Of a DNA stretch of 39,344 bases, positions 16,104 to 24,139 are shown one piece after another. The stretch is from NCBI GenBank assembly GCA_036759545.1, contig DAIOUL010000017.1, positions 1-39,344 on the forward strand. Reading direction: 5' to 3'. Source of the stretch: 66-474 sp036759545 (lineage in GTDB: Bacteria; Pseudomonadota; Gammaproteobacteria; Xanthomonadales; Rhodanobacteraceae). The notes beneath the pieces are model-generated. The model was given only the letters and a program-made list of their open reading frames with translations, did not search any database and had not been told where the DNA came from. Each line of letters begins with the position of its first letter. Position 1 is the first letter of the stretch. The position numbers and the translations under genes were made by a program.

Positions 16104-17033
16104 TCAATGTGCGCCGCTCTGGATGTGCACGTCGCCGCTGAAGCTGTTGACGGTGATCGCACCGTTGCCTTGCCCCACGCGCGCGTCGAGGTGTTCGCCG
16201 GGACCGTGTTCGCTGCCGATGGCCTTGCCGAAGTCGCTGTGCAGATCGCCGGAGAAAGTGTCCGCCTTGATTCGCGCGGACGCGTCACCGGGAAGGCCCA
16301 ACCGCACGTCACCGCTCATGGTGTCGATCTTCCAAGCCGCGTCCGGCGCCACCGCGGCGTCGAGCTGGATGCGCCCGGATACCGTGCCGAGATTCACCTT
16401 GCCCATCGGGCCTCCGCGCAGCAGCACCGCGCCCGAGACCGTCTGCGCATTGGCGTTGCCGCTCAACGTGGCGGCCTGCACGTCGCCGGAGACGGTCTGT
16501 GCCTCGAATCGGCGCGCAGATCCCGCGAGATCGACGTCGCCGCTGACCGTGTCTACTTTCACATTGCCGGCTCGAACACCGAGGTGCACGCGCCCGCTGA
16601 CGCTGCCGGCCTGCACGCTGCGGCCATCCATACCGTCGATATCCACCGGCGCGCTGACGGTGTGTACCTCCAGCGCGGCTGCGTGCGGCACGTGGATGTC
16701 CAGCGATGTCGGTCCCATGTTGTCGCTGCCGCCCAAGTTCAACCAGCCGGAACTGCCGGCGCTTTCCACCTTGATTTCCAGCGCACGCGGGTCGCCCGTG
16801 ATCTGCAACGGTTTGGCGCCGCTGCCGAGATTCCCATCCACCTGCACGCGATTCTCGTTCCAGCCGGTGACGCGCACATCGCCCTTCACGTTGCGGATGA
16901 TTACCGTCGCGTCCGGCGCCGCATCGTGGCCGAGGTGAATGGGCGTGTCTGCATGCGCCGCAAACGCGAGGCTCAGCAATGCGGCGGCGCCGGGAAGCGA
17001 GCGCCAGAACATCGCAAGATTGTTGTGACCCAT
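16104..17033 (-). CDS. Exported DUF4097-type repeat protein
   Basis: A 309-aa protein with a signal peptide (hydrophobic core about residues 12-28, likely cleavage after AHA). The rest is built of short repeats of the type (T/S)(V/M/F)SG(D/R/A)V, nine or so copies, as in DUF4097/putative adhesin proteins that fold as a right-handed beta solenoid. The ATG at 17033 follows a GAGG SD; upstream in-frame codons overlap the anti-sigma gene and lack a signal peptide. It starts 10 bases after the anti-sigma-like gene stops, so it is the third gene of a sigma operon and likely periplasmic or cell surface. Precise function is not known for the family. Confidence 0.85.
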   Translation of the reverse strand: MGHNNLAMFWRSLPGAAALLSLAFAAHADTPIHLGHDAAPDATVIIRNVKGDVRVTGWNENRVQVDGNLGSGAKPLQITGDPRALEIKVESAGSSGWLNLGGSDNMGPTSLDIHVPHAAALEVHTVSAPVDIDGMDGRSVQAGSVSGRVHLGVRAGNVKVDTVSGDVDLAGSARRFEAQTVSGDVQAATLSGNANAQTVSGAVLLRGGPMGKVNLGTVSGRIQLDAAVAPDAAWKIDTMSGDVRLGLPGDASARIKADTFSGDLHSDFGKAIGSEHGPGEHLDARVGQGNGAITVNSFSGDVHIQSGAH

Positions 17034-17043
17034 GGTGGTGTCC

Positions 17044-17490
17044 TCAGCCTGCGTCGCGTTCGAGACGCTGCAGTCGCGACTGTTGCCGTTCAGTTCGTTC
17101 CAGCAGTTGCTGCAGATAATCCGCATGCGGCGCGATCGCCAGCGCCTGTTTCAATTCGCCCTGCGCTGCGCGCAGTTCCACTGCCGCGCCCCGCAGACGC
17201 GGATCGGCCGGCTTCCAGTGATTTATGGGCGGATCGGCTGCAGCGACGAACGCACTCGAATGTGCGGCTGTTGCGGGCGCGCGGCCGGCCTGCATCATGC
17301 GCGTGCCGAACACGCCCGCCAGTACCGCCACGGCTGCGAGCGACGCCGCCATCGCCAGCCACTGCAACCGATGCGATGTGCGTGGCTGCGCCTCGATGCG
17401 CGCGGCGATCTGCGGCCAGAGATCGCGTGCCGGTTCGACCGTGCGTGACAGTGCGCGCAGTTTCTGTCGATCCTCAAAATGCAGATTCAT
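17044..17490 (-). CDS. Putative anti-sigma factor, single-pass membrane protein
   Basis: A 148-aa protein starting at ATG 17490 (SD GGGAG inside the sigma gene), overlapping the sigma gene by 17 bases. A short N-terminal cytosolic part of about 40 residues (EDRQKLRALSRTVEPARDLWPQIAARIEA) precedes one membrane helix (about residues 45-65). A periplasmic part ends in a Gln/Arg/Leu-rich coiled coil. There is no Cys/His zinc motif, so it is not a ZAS-type anti-sigma. The role is inferred from gene order and topology. Confidence 0.75.
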   Translation of the reverse strand: MNLHFEDRQKLRALSRTVEPARDLWPQIAARIEAQPRTSHRLQWLAMAASLAAVAVLAGVFGTRMMQAGRAPATAAHSSAFVAAADPPINHWKPADPRLRGAAVELRAAQGELKQALAIAPHADYLQQLLERTERQQSRLQRLERDAG

Positions 17491-18097
17491 GTTCCGCTCC
17501 CAGTGCACGCCGCAGCAGGCGGCGCGCGCGATGCAATTGTGCTTTCGACGATCCCACCGCCATGTCGAGTTCGGCGGCGATCTCCTCGTGCTTCCAGCCC
17601 TCGACGTCGTGCAGGACCAGCACCGCACGCGTGCGCGGCGACAATTCTGCGACCGCGCGCTCCAGTTCCTCGCGCTCGGCCGGGCAGAAAGGCGATGCGC
17701 CGGACTCGGGAAGCGAGTCGTCTGCCACGCCCTGCTCGACCGGATCGCTTTTCCCTGCGCGCAGGTCCATTAAAGCGGTATTGACGGCGAGGCGGTACAT
17801 CCAGGTGCCGAATGCACTTTCGAAACGAAAGCCCGGCAGCTTCTGCCACGCCCTCACGAACGCTTCCTGCGTCAGTTCTTCCGCCCGGGCTTGGCGGCCG
17901 CCGGTCAGACGCAGAATCGCGCCATGCACCCGGCCCACATGACGGCGATACAGCGTTTCGAACGCGCGCGTATCACCGCCCGCTGCCGCCCGCACCAGCG
18001 GTGCGTCGTCCGAAGTTTCCCGAGGCACCACGTCCGCTCGAGGCGCGCTGCGCGCTGGCTGCATGAACATTCCGGTTGCGAGGCAGGCGGCATCCAT
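17474..18097 (-). CDS. ECF-family RNA polymerase sigma factor
   Basis: A 207-aa sigma-70 factor of the extracytoplasmic-function group. Region 2 lies at about residues 45-115 (FETLYRRHVGRVHGAILRL, AEELTQEAFVRAWQKL, FGTWMYRLAVNTALMDLR). Region 4 lies at about 142-200 (LSPRTRAVLVLHDVEGWKHEEIAAELD followed by the recognition helix VGSSKAQLHRAR). ATG 18097 is chosen for its SD AAGGA; ATG at 18070 is possible. It heads an operon with the anti-sigma-like and DUF4097 genes, an arrangement that usually means envelope-related signalling and autoregulation. The inducing signal cannot be read from the sequence. Confidence 0.94.
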   Translation of the reverse strand: MDAACLATGMFMQPARSAPRADVVPRETSDDAPLVRAAAGGDTRAFETLYRRHVGRVHGAILRLTGGRQARAEELTQEAFVRAWQKLPGFRFESAFGTWMYRLAVNTALMDLRAGKSDPVEQGVADDSLPESGASPFCPAEREELERAVAELSPRTRAVLVLHDVEGWKHEEIAAELDMAVGSSKAQLHRARRLLRRALGAEHESAF

Positions 18098-18165
18098 TTG
18101 ATCCTTGGATGCTCGCCGGCAGCGTAAGGTTTAGCGTCGAAGACGCGTTTCCCGGCGCATCAACA

Positions 18166-19965
18166 TCAGGATGCCGCCGCGGCCCTGCGTCCCGTGACGG
18201 ATGCTTCACCGGCGACACACATCAACGCACCGGCCACCCGTTGCTGTTCCGCGCGCAGCTTCTGCGGCAGGCGCTCGCCGTAGCCATCCAGGTATTCGCC
18301 GATGGCCTGCATTTCCGCACCCCAACCGTTGGCATCGAACTCCAGCAGGGTGTCCAGTGCGCCATCGGCTATGTGCAACCCGTCGGTGTTGAGATCTTCC
18401 GCGTTGGGCAACAAGCCGATCGGCGTTTCGGCCGCGCCCACTTCGCCGTTCACGCGTTTCAGCATCCACTCCAGCACGCGCAGGTTGTCGCCGAAACCGG
18501 GCCACAGGAACTTGCCGTCCTTGCCCTTGCGGAACCAGTTGACGTGAAAGATCTTCGGCAGTTGCGAATCCGGCTGGTCGAACGACAGCCAGTGGGCGAA
18601 GTAGTCGCCGTAGTTGTAGCCGCAGAACGGCTTCATCGCCATGGGATCACGTCGCACCACGCCGACCTTGCCAGCCGCGGCCGCGGTAGTTTCGGAAGCC
18701 ATGCCGGCGCCGACCAGTACGCCGTGCGTCCAGTCGCGCGCCTCGAATACCAGCGGAACGAGCGACTCACGCCGGCCGCCGAATACGATCGCGCTGATCG
18801 GCACGCCTTCGGGGTTCTCCGCCTCCGGCGACCAGCTCGGACACTGCGTGGCCCGCACGGTGAAACGCGAGTTGGGATGCGCGGCCGGGCCGTTGGCGGG
18901 ATCGTAGTCGCGGCCTTGCCAGTCCTTGACCGGCTTGCGATCGTCCAGCCCTTCCCACCACGGATCATCGTCCGCGGTGACCGCGACGTTGGTGAAGATC
19001 GCATCGTGATCGAGCATCTTCACCGCGTTGGGATTGGTTTTGTTGGACGTGCCGGGCGCCACGCCGAAGTAACCGGCTTCCGGATTGATCGCGTAAAGCC
19101 GGCCGTCCTTGCCCGGCGTCATCCAGCAGATATCGTCGCCGACCGTCCACACTTTCCAGCCATCGCGGCGATAGCCCTCCGGCGGAATCAGCATCGCGAG
19201 GTTGGTCTTGCCACAGGCCGATGGGAACGCCGCGGCGATGTATTTGATTTCGCCTTTCGGATTCTCGATACCGACGATCAGCATGTGCTCGGCCAGCCAG
19301 CCTTCCGCGCGCGCCTGGAAACTCGCGATGCGCAGCGCGTGACACTTCTTGCCCAGCAACGCGTTGCCGCCGTAGCCGGAGCCGTAGGATTTGATCGACA
19401 ACTCTTCCGGGAAATGCATGATCCAGCGCTGCTCAGGATCGAGCGTGCCGATCGAATGCTGGCCTCTCACGAAGCGCCCTTCGCGCTCGATGCGCTCCAG
19501 TGCCGCGGTGCCCATGCGCGTCATGATCCGCATGTTGGCGACCACGTAGGGCGAATCGGTGATCTCCACGCCGCAGCGCGCATAGGGCGAACCCAGCGGG
19601 CCCATGCAGTAGGGGATCACGTACATCGTGCGGCCGCGCATGCAGCCGTCGAAGAGTGCATCGATCTTTGCGTGCGCTTGCGCCGGATCCATCCAGTGAT
19701 TGTTGGGGCCGGCGTCATCCTGATTCTTTGTGCAGATCAGCGTGACCTTTTCCACGCGCGCCACGTCGCGCGGATCGGAGCGGTGCAGGTAACAGCCCGG
19801 ATGCGTGTGCTGGTTCAGTTCGAGCAGATCGCCGCTCTCCAGCATCAGCTCGGTCAGCGCCTTCGATTCTGCCTCGGAGCCGTCGCACCAGTGCACCCGG
19901 TCGGGACGGGTGCGCGCGGCGACTTCGTCCACCCATCGGTTCAGTGCATCCAGCTTGCTCGGCAT
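18166..19965 (-). CDS. pckG: Phosphoenolpyruvate carboxykinase (GTP)
   Basis: A 599-aa GTP-dependent PEPCK (EC 4.1.1.32), converting oxaloacetate and GTP to PEP, CO2 and GDP in gluconeogenesis. The P-loop AFPSACGKTNLAM (ACGKTN at about 250-255) contains the reactive cysteine typical of the GTP class. The kinase-2 motif VGDDICWM follows at about 275, with FGVAPGTS and NWF further on. Length matches the family. The start is supported by an SD GAGGA six bases upstream. Immediately upstream of the SD is a hairpin (19975-20012). It stands alone: 68 bases separate it from the sigma factor gene and about 130 from the tetR gene, both on the same strand. Confidence 0.97.
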   Translation of the reverse strand: MPSKLDALNRWVDEVAARTRPDRVHWCDGSEAESKALTELMLESGDLLELNQHTHPGCYLHRSDPRDVARVEKVTLICTKNQDDAGPNNHWMDPAQAHAKIDALFDGCMRGRTMYVIPYCMGPLGSPYARCGVEITDSPYVVANMRIMTRMGTAALERIEREGRFVRGQHSIGTLDPEQRWIMHFPEELSIKSYGSGYGGNALLGKKCHALRIASFQARAEGWLAEHMLIVGIENPKGEIKYIAAAFPSACGKTNLAMLIPPEGYRRDGWKVWTVGDDICWMTPGKDGRLYAINPEAGYFGVAPGTSNKTNPNAVKMLDHDAIFTNVAVTADDDPWWEGLDDRKPVKDWQGRDYDPANGPAAHPNSRFTVRATQCPSWSPEAENPEGVPISAIVFGGRRESLVPLVFEARDWTHGVLVGAGMASETTAAAAGKVGVVRRDPMAMKPFCGYNYGDYFAHWLSFDQPDSQLPKIFHVNWFRKGKDGKFLWPGFGDNLRVLEWMLKRVNGEVGAAETPIGLLPNAEDLNTDGLHIADGALDTLLEFDANGWGAEMQAIGEYLDGYGERLPQKLRAEQQRVAGALMCVAGEASVTGRRAAAAS

Positions 19966-19974
19966 GTCGTTCCT

Positions 19975-20012
19975 CGCCCGGAAAGGTGCAAAAAAGCACG
20001 GTAATCCGGGCG
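19975..20012 (-). promoter_or_regulatory. Hairpin in the 5' leader of pckG, touching the SD
   Basis: On the minus strand CGCCCGGA (20012-20005) pairs with TCCGGGCG (19982-19975), an 8-bp perfect outer stem. Inside it GTGC (19999-19996) pairs with GCAC (19989-19986) around a T6 loop. The 3' arm ends at the first base of the GAGGA SD (19975-19971), ten bases before the ATG. The structure is read directly; a regulatory role is inference. Confidence 0.4.
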
Positions 20013-20093
20013 TGAGGCGAATGCAAGGAAGCCCGGGCGTTACGCAACCGGCGGCGTCCGCTTCATGCTGCGGCGCTCAAATGCTGCTGCGCA

Positions 20094-20678
20094 TCATGCG
20101 GCCGCGTCGTGTCCGACCAGCGTCGCGATCACGTGTTCGACGTAGGCGTCGAACTGCTCGCGCGAAAGCGGCGGCAGATCGGGAATCAGGTTCAACTGCA
20201 GGAACCCGGCGTAGGCGGCGTAGGCCAGCCGGGCACGATGCGCGGCCTCGTCGGTGGGCATGCCCGCCTGACAGTAAGCCTGATGCAGGAATTCCATGCG
20301 CCGTTGCGACACGCGGGCCATCACCTCGGCCACCGACGGCTGATCGATCGCCTGCAACATCGCCGCGTAAGCCCGGTGCGGCTGCACCTCGCGCGCTACC
20401 CACAGGAACAATTCGCGCAGGCGGGCACGCGGGTCTGCGATCGGTGCGATGCGGATTTCCAATTCGCGCTCGTCACGCGCTTCCCAGCGCAGCAGTGCCG
20501 CTTTCAGCAGTGCTTCGCGGGTCGGGAAGTGCCAGTAGAAACTGCCCTTGGTCACGCCCAGCCGGCGCGCCAATGCTTCCACCGCCAGCGCGTTGACGCC
20601 CTGCTCGGCGATCATCGCCAGGGCGCCGTTTTCCCAGTCTTCGGCGCTCAGGCGGCTTCGTTCGTTGTGCAAAGGCAT
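20094..20678 (-). CDS. TetR/AcrR-family transcriptional regulator
   Basis: A 194-aa one-component repressor. The N-terminal helix-turn-helix is clear (ALAMIAEQGVNALAVEALARRLGVTKGSFYWHFPTREALLKAAL, about residues 16-60, described in part). The C-terminal ligand domain is helical. ATG 20678 is used; a GTG nine bases upstream has a better-placed GGGGAT SD and may be the true start. The frame continues upstream into the divergent promoter, but that part has no domain. It is divergent from the hydrolase-fadE operon, with a palindrome at 20768-20791 between them, so it probably represses that operon and itself. An acyl-CoA or fatty acid ligand is plausible from context only. Confidence 0.92.
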   Translation of the reverse strand: MPLHNERSRLSAEDWENGALAMIAEQGVNALAVEALARRLGVTKGSFYWHFPTREALLKAALLRWEARDERELEIRIAPIADPRARLRELFLWVAREVQPHRAYAAMLQAIDQPSVAEVMARVSQRRMEFLHQAYCQAGMPTDEAAHRARLAYAAYAGFLQLNLIPDLPPLSREQFDAYVEHVIATLVGHDAAA

Positions 20679-20767
20679 GGATGACACGCAGATCCCCAGT
20701 GATGAAGAACGCAATGCGAGCCTTATGCCAGCGCGGGGAACCGAATATCGAGACGATCTGCTAAAAT

Positions 20768-20791
20768 ATACCGTACGCATGCGTATGGTAT
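20768..20791. promoter_or_regulatory. Palindromic TetR-type operator candidate
   Basis: A 24-base inverted repeat, left half ATACCGTACGCA and right half TGCGTATGGTAT; 11 of 12 base pairs are symmetric (only G/T at positions 6 and 19 break the symmetry). It covers the first ATG codons of the hydrolase (20779, 20785) and adjoins an AT-rich -10-like TAAAAT (20762-20767). On the minus strand it adjoins TATATT. Size and position between a tetR gene and a divergent operon fit a TetR operator. Confidence 0.6.
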
Positions 20792-21666
20792 CGACCATTT
20801 CACCCGATCCAGGGCCATCGGTATCCGGAATCGCCTTGGCGATCGACTCGCGCGGGCCGCCGACCGGACCGGCGCTGCTGTTCGTGCACGGCTTCGGCCA
20901 GACCCGTCATGCCTGGACGCACAGCGCGGAAACGCTGGCGGAGCAGGGCTTCCGCACCTTCACTTTCGATCTGCGCGGCCATGGCGACAGCGAGCACGCG
21001 CCGGATGGCCGCTACGATTTGCAGCACTTCTTGGACGATCTGCTGCGCATATCGCAATCGCTGCATCAACCGCCAGTGTTGATCGGTGCTTCGATGGGCG
21101 GGCTGCTGGGTCTGGCGCTGGCCGGCGAGGTGACTCCGCCACCGTTCCGTGCACTGGTGCTCGTCGACATCACGCCGCGCTGGGAATCCGCCGGGGTTGC
21201 GCGCATGCTCGGCTTCATGCGCGCGCATCCGAACGGGTTTGCGGATTACGCCCAGGCGATCGCAGCGATCGCCAGCTATCTGCCGCATCGCACGCGTGCC
21301 AAGCGTCAGCACGAACTGGAACCGCTGTTGCGGCGCGGCGCCGATGGGCGGCTGCGCTGGCACTGGGATCCGGCGCTGCTGGACACCATCGCGCATGAAG
21401 GCGAACGCCATCAGCCCAGGCTGCTGGACGCCGCGCGCAAAATCGAAGTGCCGGTGCTGCTGCTTTCCGGCGGACGCTCGGATGTGGTGTCGCGCGAAAC
21501 GATCGCCGAGTTCATGCACCTGCTGCCGCACGCGCAGCATGTCGAGATTCCGCGGGCCACACACATGCTGGCCGGTGATGACAACGATGCGTTCACCGCC
21601 GCGATCGAAGACTTCATCCGCTCGCTGCCGGACGGCGGCGCCACGAGGCAAACTCCATGCACGTGA
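20779..21666 (+). CDS. Alpha/beta-fold hydrolase
   Basis: A 295-aa hydrolase with oxyanion motif FVHGFGQ (about residues 35-41), DLRGHGDSE, the nucleophile elbow GASMGG (Ser105), an acid in GGRSDVV and a late His in RATHMLAGDD. The catalytic triad is therefore intact. An esterase, thioesterase or lactonase role is possible; the substrate is not predictable. It overlaps fadE by 10 bases and so is part of its operon, which suggests an acyl-ester or acyl-thioester substrate. Start at ATG 20779 is provisional: this ATG and the one at 20785 both lie within the palindrome and have no SD, so a near-leaderless transcript or a later start is possible. Confidence 0.88.
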   Translation: MRMVSTISPDPGPSVSGIALAIDSRGPPTGPALLFVHGFGQTRHAWTHSAETLAEQGFRTFTFDLRGHGDSEHAPDGRYDLQHFLDDLLRISQSLHQPPVLIGASMGGLLGLALAGEVTPPPFRALVLVDITPRWESAGVARMLGFMRAHPNGFADYAQAIAAIASYLPHRTRAKRQHELEPLLRRGADGRLRWHWDPALLDTIAHEGERHQPRLLDAARKIEVPVLLLSGGRSDVVSRETIAEFMHLLPHAQHVEIPRATHMLAGDDNDAFTAAIEDFIRSLPDGGATRQTPCT

Positions 21667-24134
21667 TTCTGATCCTTGTCGCCGCGCTGATCGTCACCGG
21701 AGCCTGTGCGTATTTCCGCCGCGGCCTGTGGCTGTGGACGCTGCTGACGGCCGCTGCGATTCTCGGCGTGGGTTACGGATTGCACGCAGTGCGCGCGGCG
21801 TGGATCGTGTTCGGCGTCTTCATCGTGCTCTTCGCGCTCCCCTTAGACCTGATTCCGCTGCGCCGCGCGCTGTTCTCCAAGCCGCTGCTGAAGATCTTCC
21901 GGCGCGTGCTGCCGAAACTGTCTGAAACCGAACAGGTGGCGCTCGATGCGGGCACGGTCGGCTTCGAAGGCGAATTGTTCGCGGGCAAGCCGGACTGGTC
22001 GAAGCTGCTTTCGCAACCCGAACCGCGACTCTCACCCGAAGAGCAAGCTTTCCTGGATGGCCCGTGTGAACAATTGTGTCGCATGGTGGACGACTGGCAG
22101 ATCACGCACGAATTGGCCGATCTGCCGCCGGAGGTGTGGGAATTCGTCAAGCGCGAAAAGTTCTTCGGCATGATCATCCCCAAGCGCTACGGCGGGCTGG
22201 AGTTCTCCGCGCTGGCACATTCGGCGGTGCTGCAAAAGCTCTCCAGCATTTCCACCACGCTGGCTTCCACCGTCTCGGTACCGAATTCGCTGGGACCCGC
22301 GGAATTGCTGCTGCGCTACGGCAGCGAGGAACAGAAGAATTTTTATCTCCCGCGTCTGGCCGATGGCCGCGAGATCCCGTGCTTCGCACTGACCGGGCCC
22401 CACGCGGGTTCGGATGCGACTTCGATCCCGGATTTCGGCATCGTCTGCAAGCAGAGCATCGACGGCGTCGAGGCGCTCGGAATCAAGCTGACTTTCGACA
22501 AGCGTTACATCACGCTGGCGCCGATCGCGACGATCATCGGTCTGGCATTTCGTCTGTACGATCCGGAACACCTGCTGGGAGACAAGGACGATCTCGGGAT
22601 TACATTGGCGCTGATTCCGCGCGATACGCCCGGCTTACAGATCGGACGCCGGCATTTTCCGCTGAACATTCCGTTCCAGAACGGACCGCTCTCCGGCAAG
22701 GATGTGTTCGCGCCATTGTCGACCTTGATCGGTGGCCCGCACATGGCCGGGGAAGGCTGGAGGATGCTGGTGGAATGTCTCTCGGTCGGCCGCGGCATTT
22801 CGCTGCCCAGCAACGCCACCGGTTTCGTGCGCATGGCGGTGGCTTCCACTGGCGCGTACGCACGCATCCGCAAGCAATTCGGCCTGGCGATCGCGCGATT
22901 CGAAGGCGTGGAGGAAGCGTTGGCACGCATCGGCGGTCACGCCTACGCGATCGCCGCGTTGTCGCGCGCGTCGGCTGCCGCAGTGGATCGCGGCGAAAAA
23001 CCGGCCGTGCCTTCGGCGATCGCGAAATATCACGCCACGGAACTCGGCCGCGAAGTGGTGAAAGACGCGATGGACGTGCACGGCGGCAAGGCCGTGCAGC
23101 TCGGGCCTTCCAACTACATGGGCCGCAACTGGGAAGGCGCGCCGATCACGATCACGGTGGAAGGCGCCAACATCATGACGCGCAGCCTGATGATCTTCGG
23201 TCAGGGCGCGATTCGCTGTCATCCCTGGGTGCTGAAGGAGATGCACGCCGCGCGCAATCCGGATCGTGAAGCGGGCTTGCGCGAATTCGACCGCGCATTG
23301 TTCGGTCATCTGGGTTTCGGAATTTCCAACGCGACGCGCAGTTTCGTGCTGGGACTGGCGTTCGGCAAACTCGGGCTGGTTCCGGGCGATGCGTACACGC
23401 GCCGCTATTACCGCAAACTGGATCGCTACGCGGCGGCGTTGGCGCTGGTCGCCGACACCGCGATGGGCGTGCTGGGAGGGCGGCTGAAGTTCAAGGAGAA
23501 GCTCTCCGCGCGCTTGGGCGATGTGCTGTCGTATCTCTACATCGCCAGCGCGATGTTGAAGCGCTACGAAGACGAAGGCCGGCCCGAAGTGGAGCGTCCG
23601 CTGCTGGCGTGGGCGTTCCATCAATCGATCTGGAACATCCAGATGGCGATCGACGGCGTGATCCGCAACTTTCCGGTGCGGCCGGTCGCTTGGCTGCTGC
23701 GGTTTTTGGTCTTCCCGTTCGGCCGCCGCGAAGTGCCGCCTTCCGATCGATTGGGCCGCCGCGTGGCTGCGTTGCTGACCGCACCCAACGCCGCGCGCGA
23801 TGCCTTGCTGCGCGGGATTTATCTGACGCCCGCGGCGAACAATCCGGTCGGTCGCATGTGTGCGCTGTTGCCGGAGGTGGTGGCGGCCGAGCCGGTCGAA
23901 CGCAAATTCCTGAAAGCGCTGAAATCCGGTGCGATCCATTCGCACGACTATTTCGAACAATTGCGGCAAGCCGAAGCGGCCGGTGCGATCAGCCCGAACG
24001 AACGCGCGCAACTGGAGCACCTGCGCCGCGCCACCGCGGAGTTCATCAACGTGGACGATTTCGATCCGGAAGAACTGCGCGCGGCGGTACAACGCGAGCG
24101 CACGACCGCATCATCATTGCGTTCGGTGGCGTAA
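21657..24134 (+). CDS. fadE: Membrane-associated acyl-CoA dehydrogenase FadE
   Basis: An 825-aa protein of the FadE type (E. coli FadE is 814 aa), catalysing FAD-dependent alpha,beta-dehydrogenation of acyl-CoA, the first step of beta-oxidation. Two N-terminal hydrophobic helices (about residues 1-70) precede the acyl-CoA dehydrogenase fold: GMIIPKRYGGLEFS, FALTGPHAGSDATS, FGLAIARFEGVEEALARI, and DVHGGKAVQLGPSNYMGRNWEGAPI. The long C-terminal extension (about 520-825) is characteristic of this subfamily. ATG 21657 overlaps the hydrolase stop by 10 bases. It converges with the formaldehyde dehydrogenase gene with only five bases between them. Regulation by the neighbouring TetR protein is likely. 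Confidence 0.95.
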   Translation: MHVILILVAALIVTGACAYFRRGLWLWTLLTAAAILGVGYGLHAVRAAWIVFGVFIVLFALPLDLIPLRRALFSKPLLKIFRRVLPKLSETEQVALDAGTVGFEGELFAGKPDWSKLLSQPEPRLSPEEQAFLDGPCEQLCRMVDDWQITHELADLPPEVWEFVKREKFFGMIIPKRYGGLEFSALAHSAVLQKLSSISTTLASTVSVPNSLGPAELLLRYGSEEQKNFYLPRLADGREIPCFALTGPHAGSDATSIPDFGIVCKQSIDGVEALGIKLTFDKRYITLAPIATIIGLAFRLYDPEHLLGDKDDLGITLALIPRDTPGLQIGRRHFPLNIPFQNGPLSGKDVFAPLSTLIGGPHMAGEGWRMLVECLSVGRGISLPSNATGFVRMAVASTGAYARIRKQFGLAIARFEGVEEALARIGGHAYAIAALSRASAAAVDRGEKPAVPSAIAKYHATELGREVVKDAMDVHGGKAVQLGPSNYMGRNWEGAPITITVEGANIMTRSLMIFGQGAIRCHPWVLKEMHAARNPDREAGLREFDRALFGHLGFGISNATRSFVLGLAFGKLGLVPGDAYTRRYYRKLDRYAAALALVADTAMGVLGGRLKFKEKLSARLGDVLSYLYIASAMLKRYEDEGRPEVERPLLAWAFHQSIWNIQMAIDGVIRNFPVRPVAWLLRFLVFPFGRREVPPSDRLGRRVAALLTAPNAARDALLRGIYLTPAANNPVGRMCALLPEVVAAEPVERKFLKALKSGAIHSHDYFEQLRQAEAAGAISPNERAQLEHLRRATAEFINVDDFDPEELRAAVQRERTTASSLRSVA

Positions 24135-24139
24135 CCGTT

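Noticed and set aside
15318..17942. An 874-codon plus-strand open frame across sulfotransferase 5, DUF4097, anti-sigma and sigma genes
   Set aside because: It is out of frame with or antisense to four genes with clear domains and its protein is Arg/Ala/Pro-rich with no motif. High GC makes long stop-free shadows.
18076..20004. A 642-codon plus-strand frame antisense to pckG
   Set aside because: pckG on the other strand has all catalytic motifs; the antisense protein has no recognisable domain.
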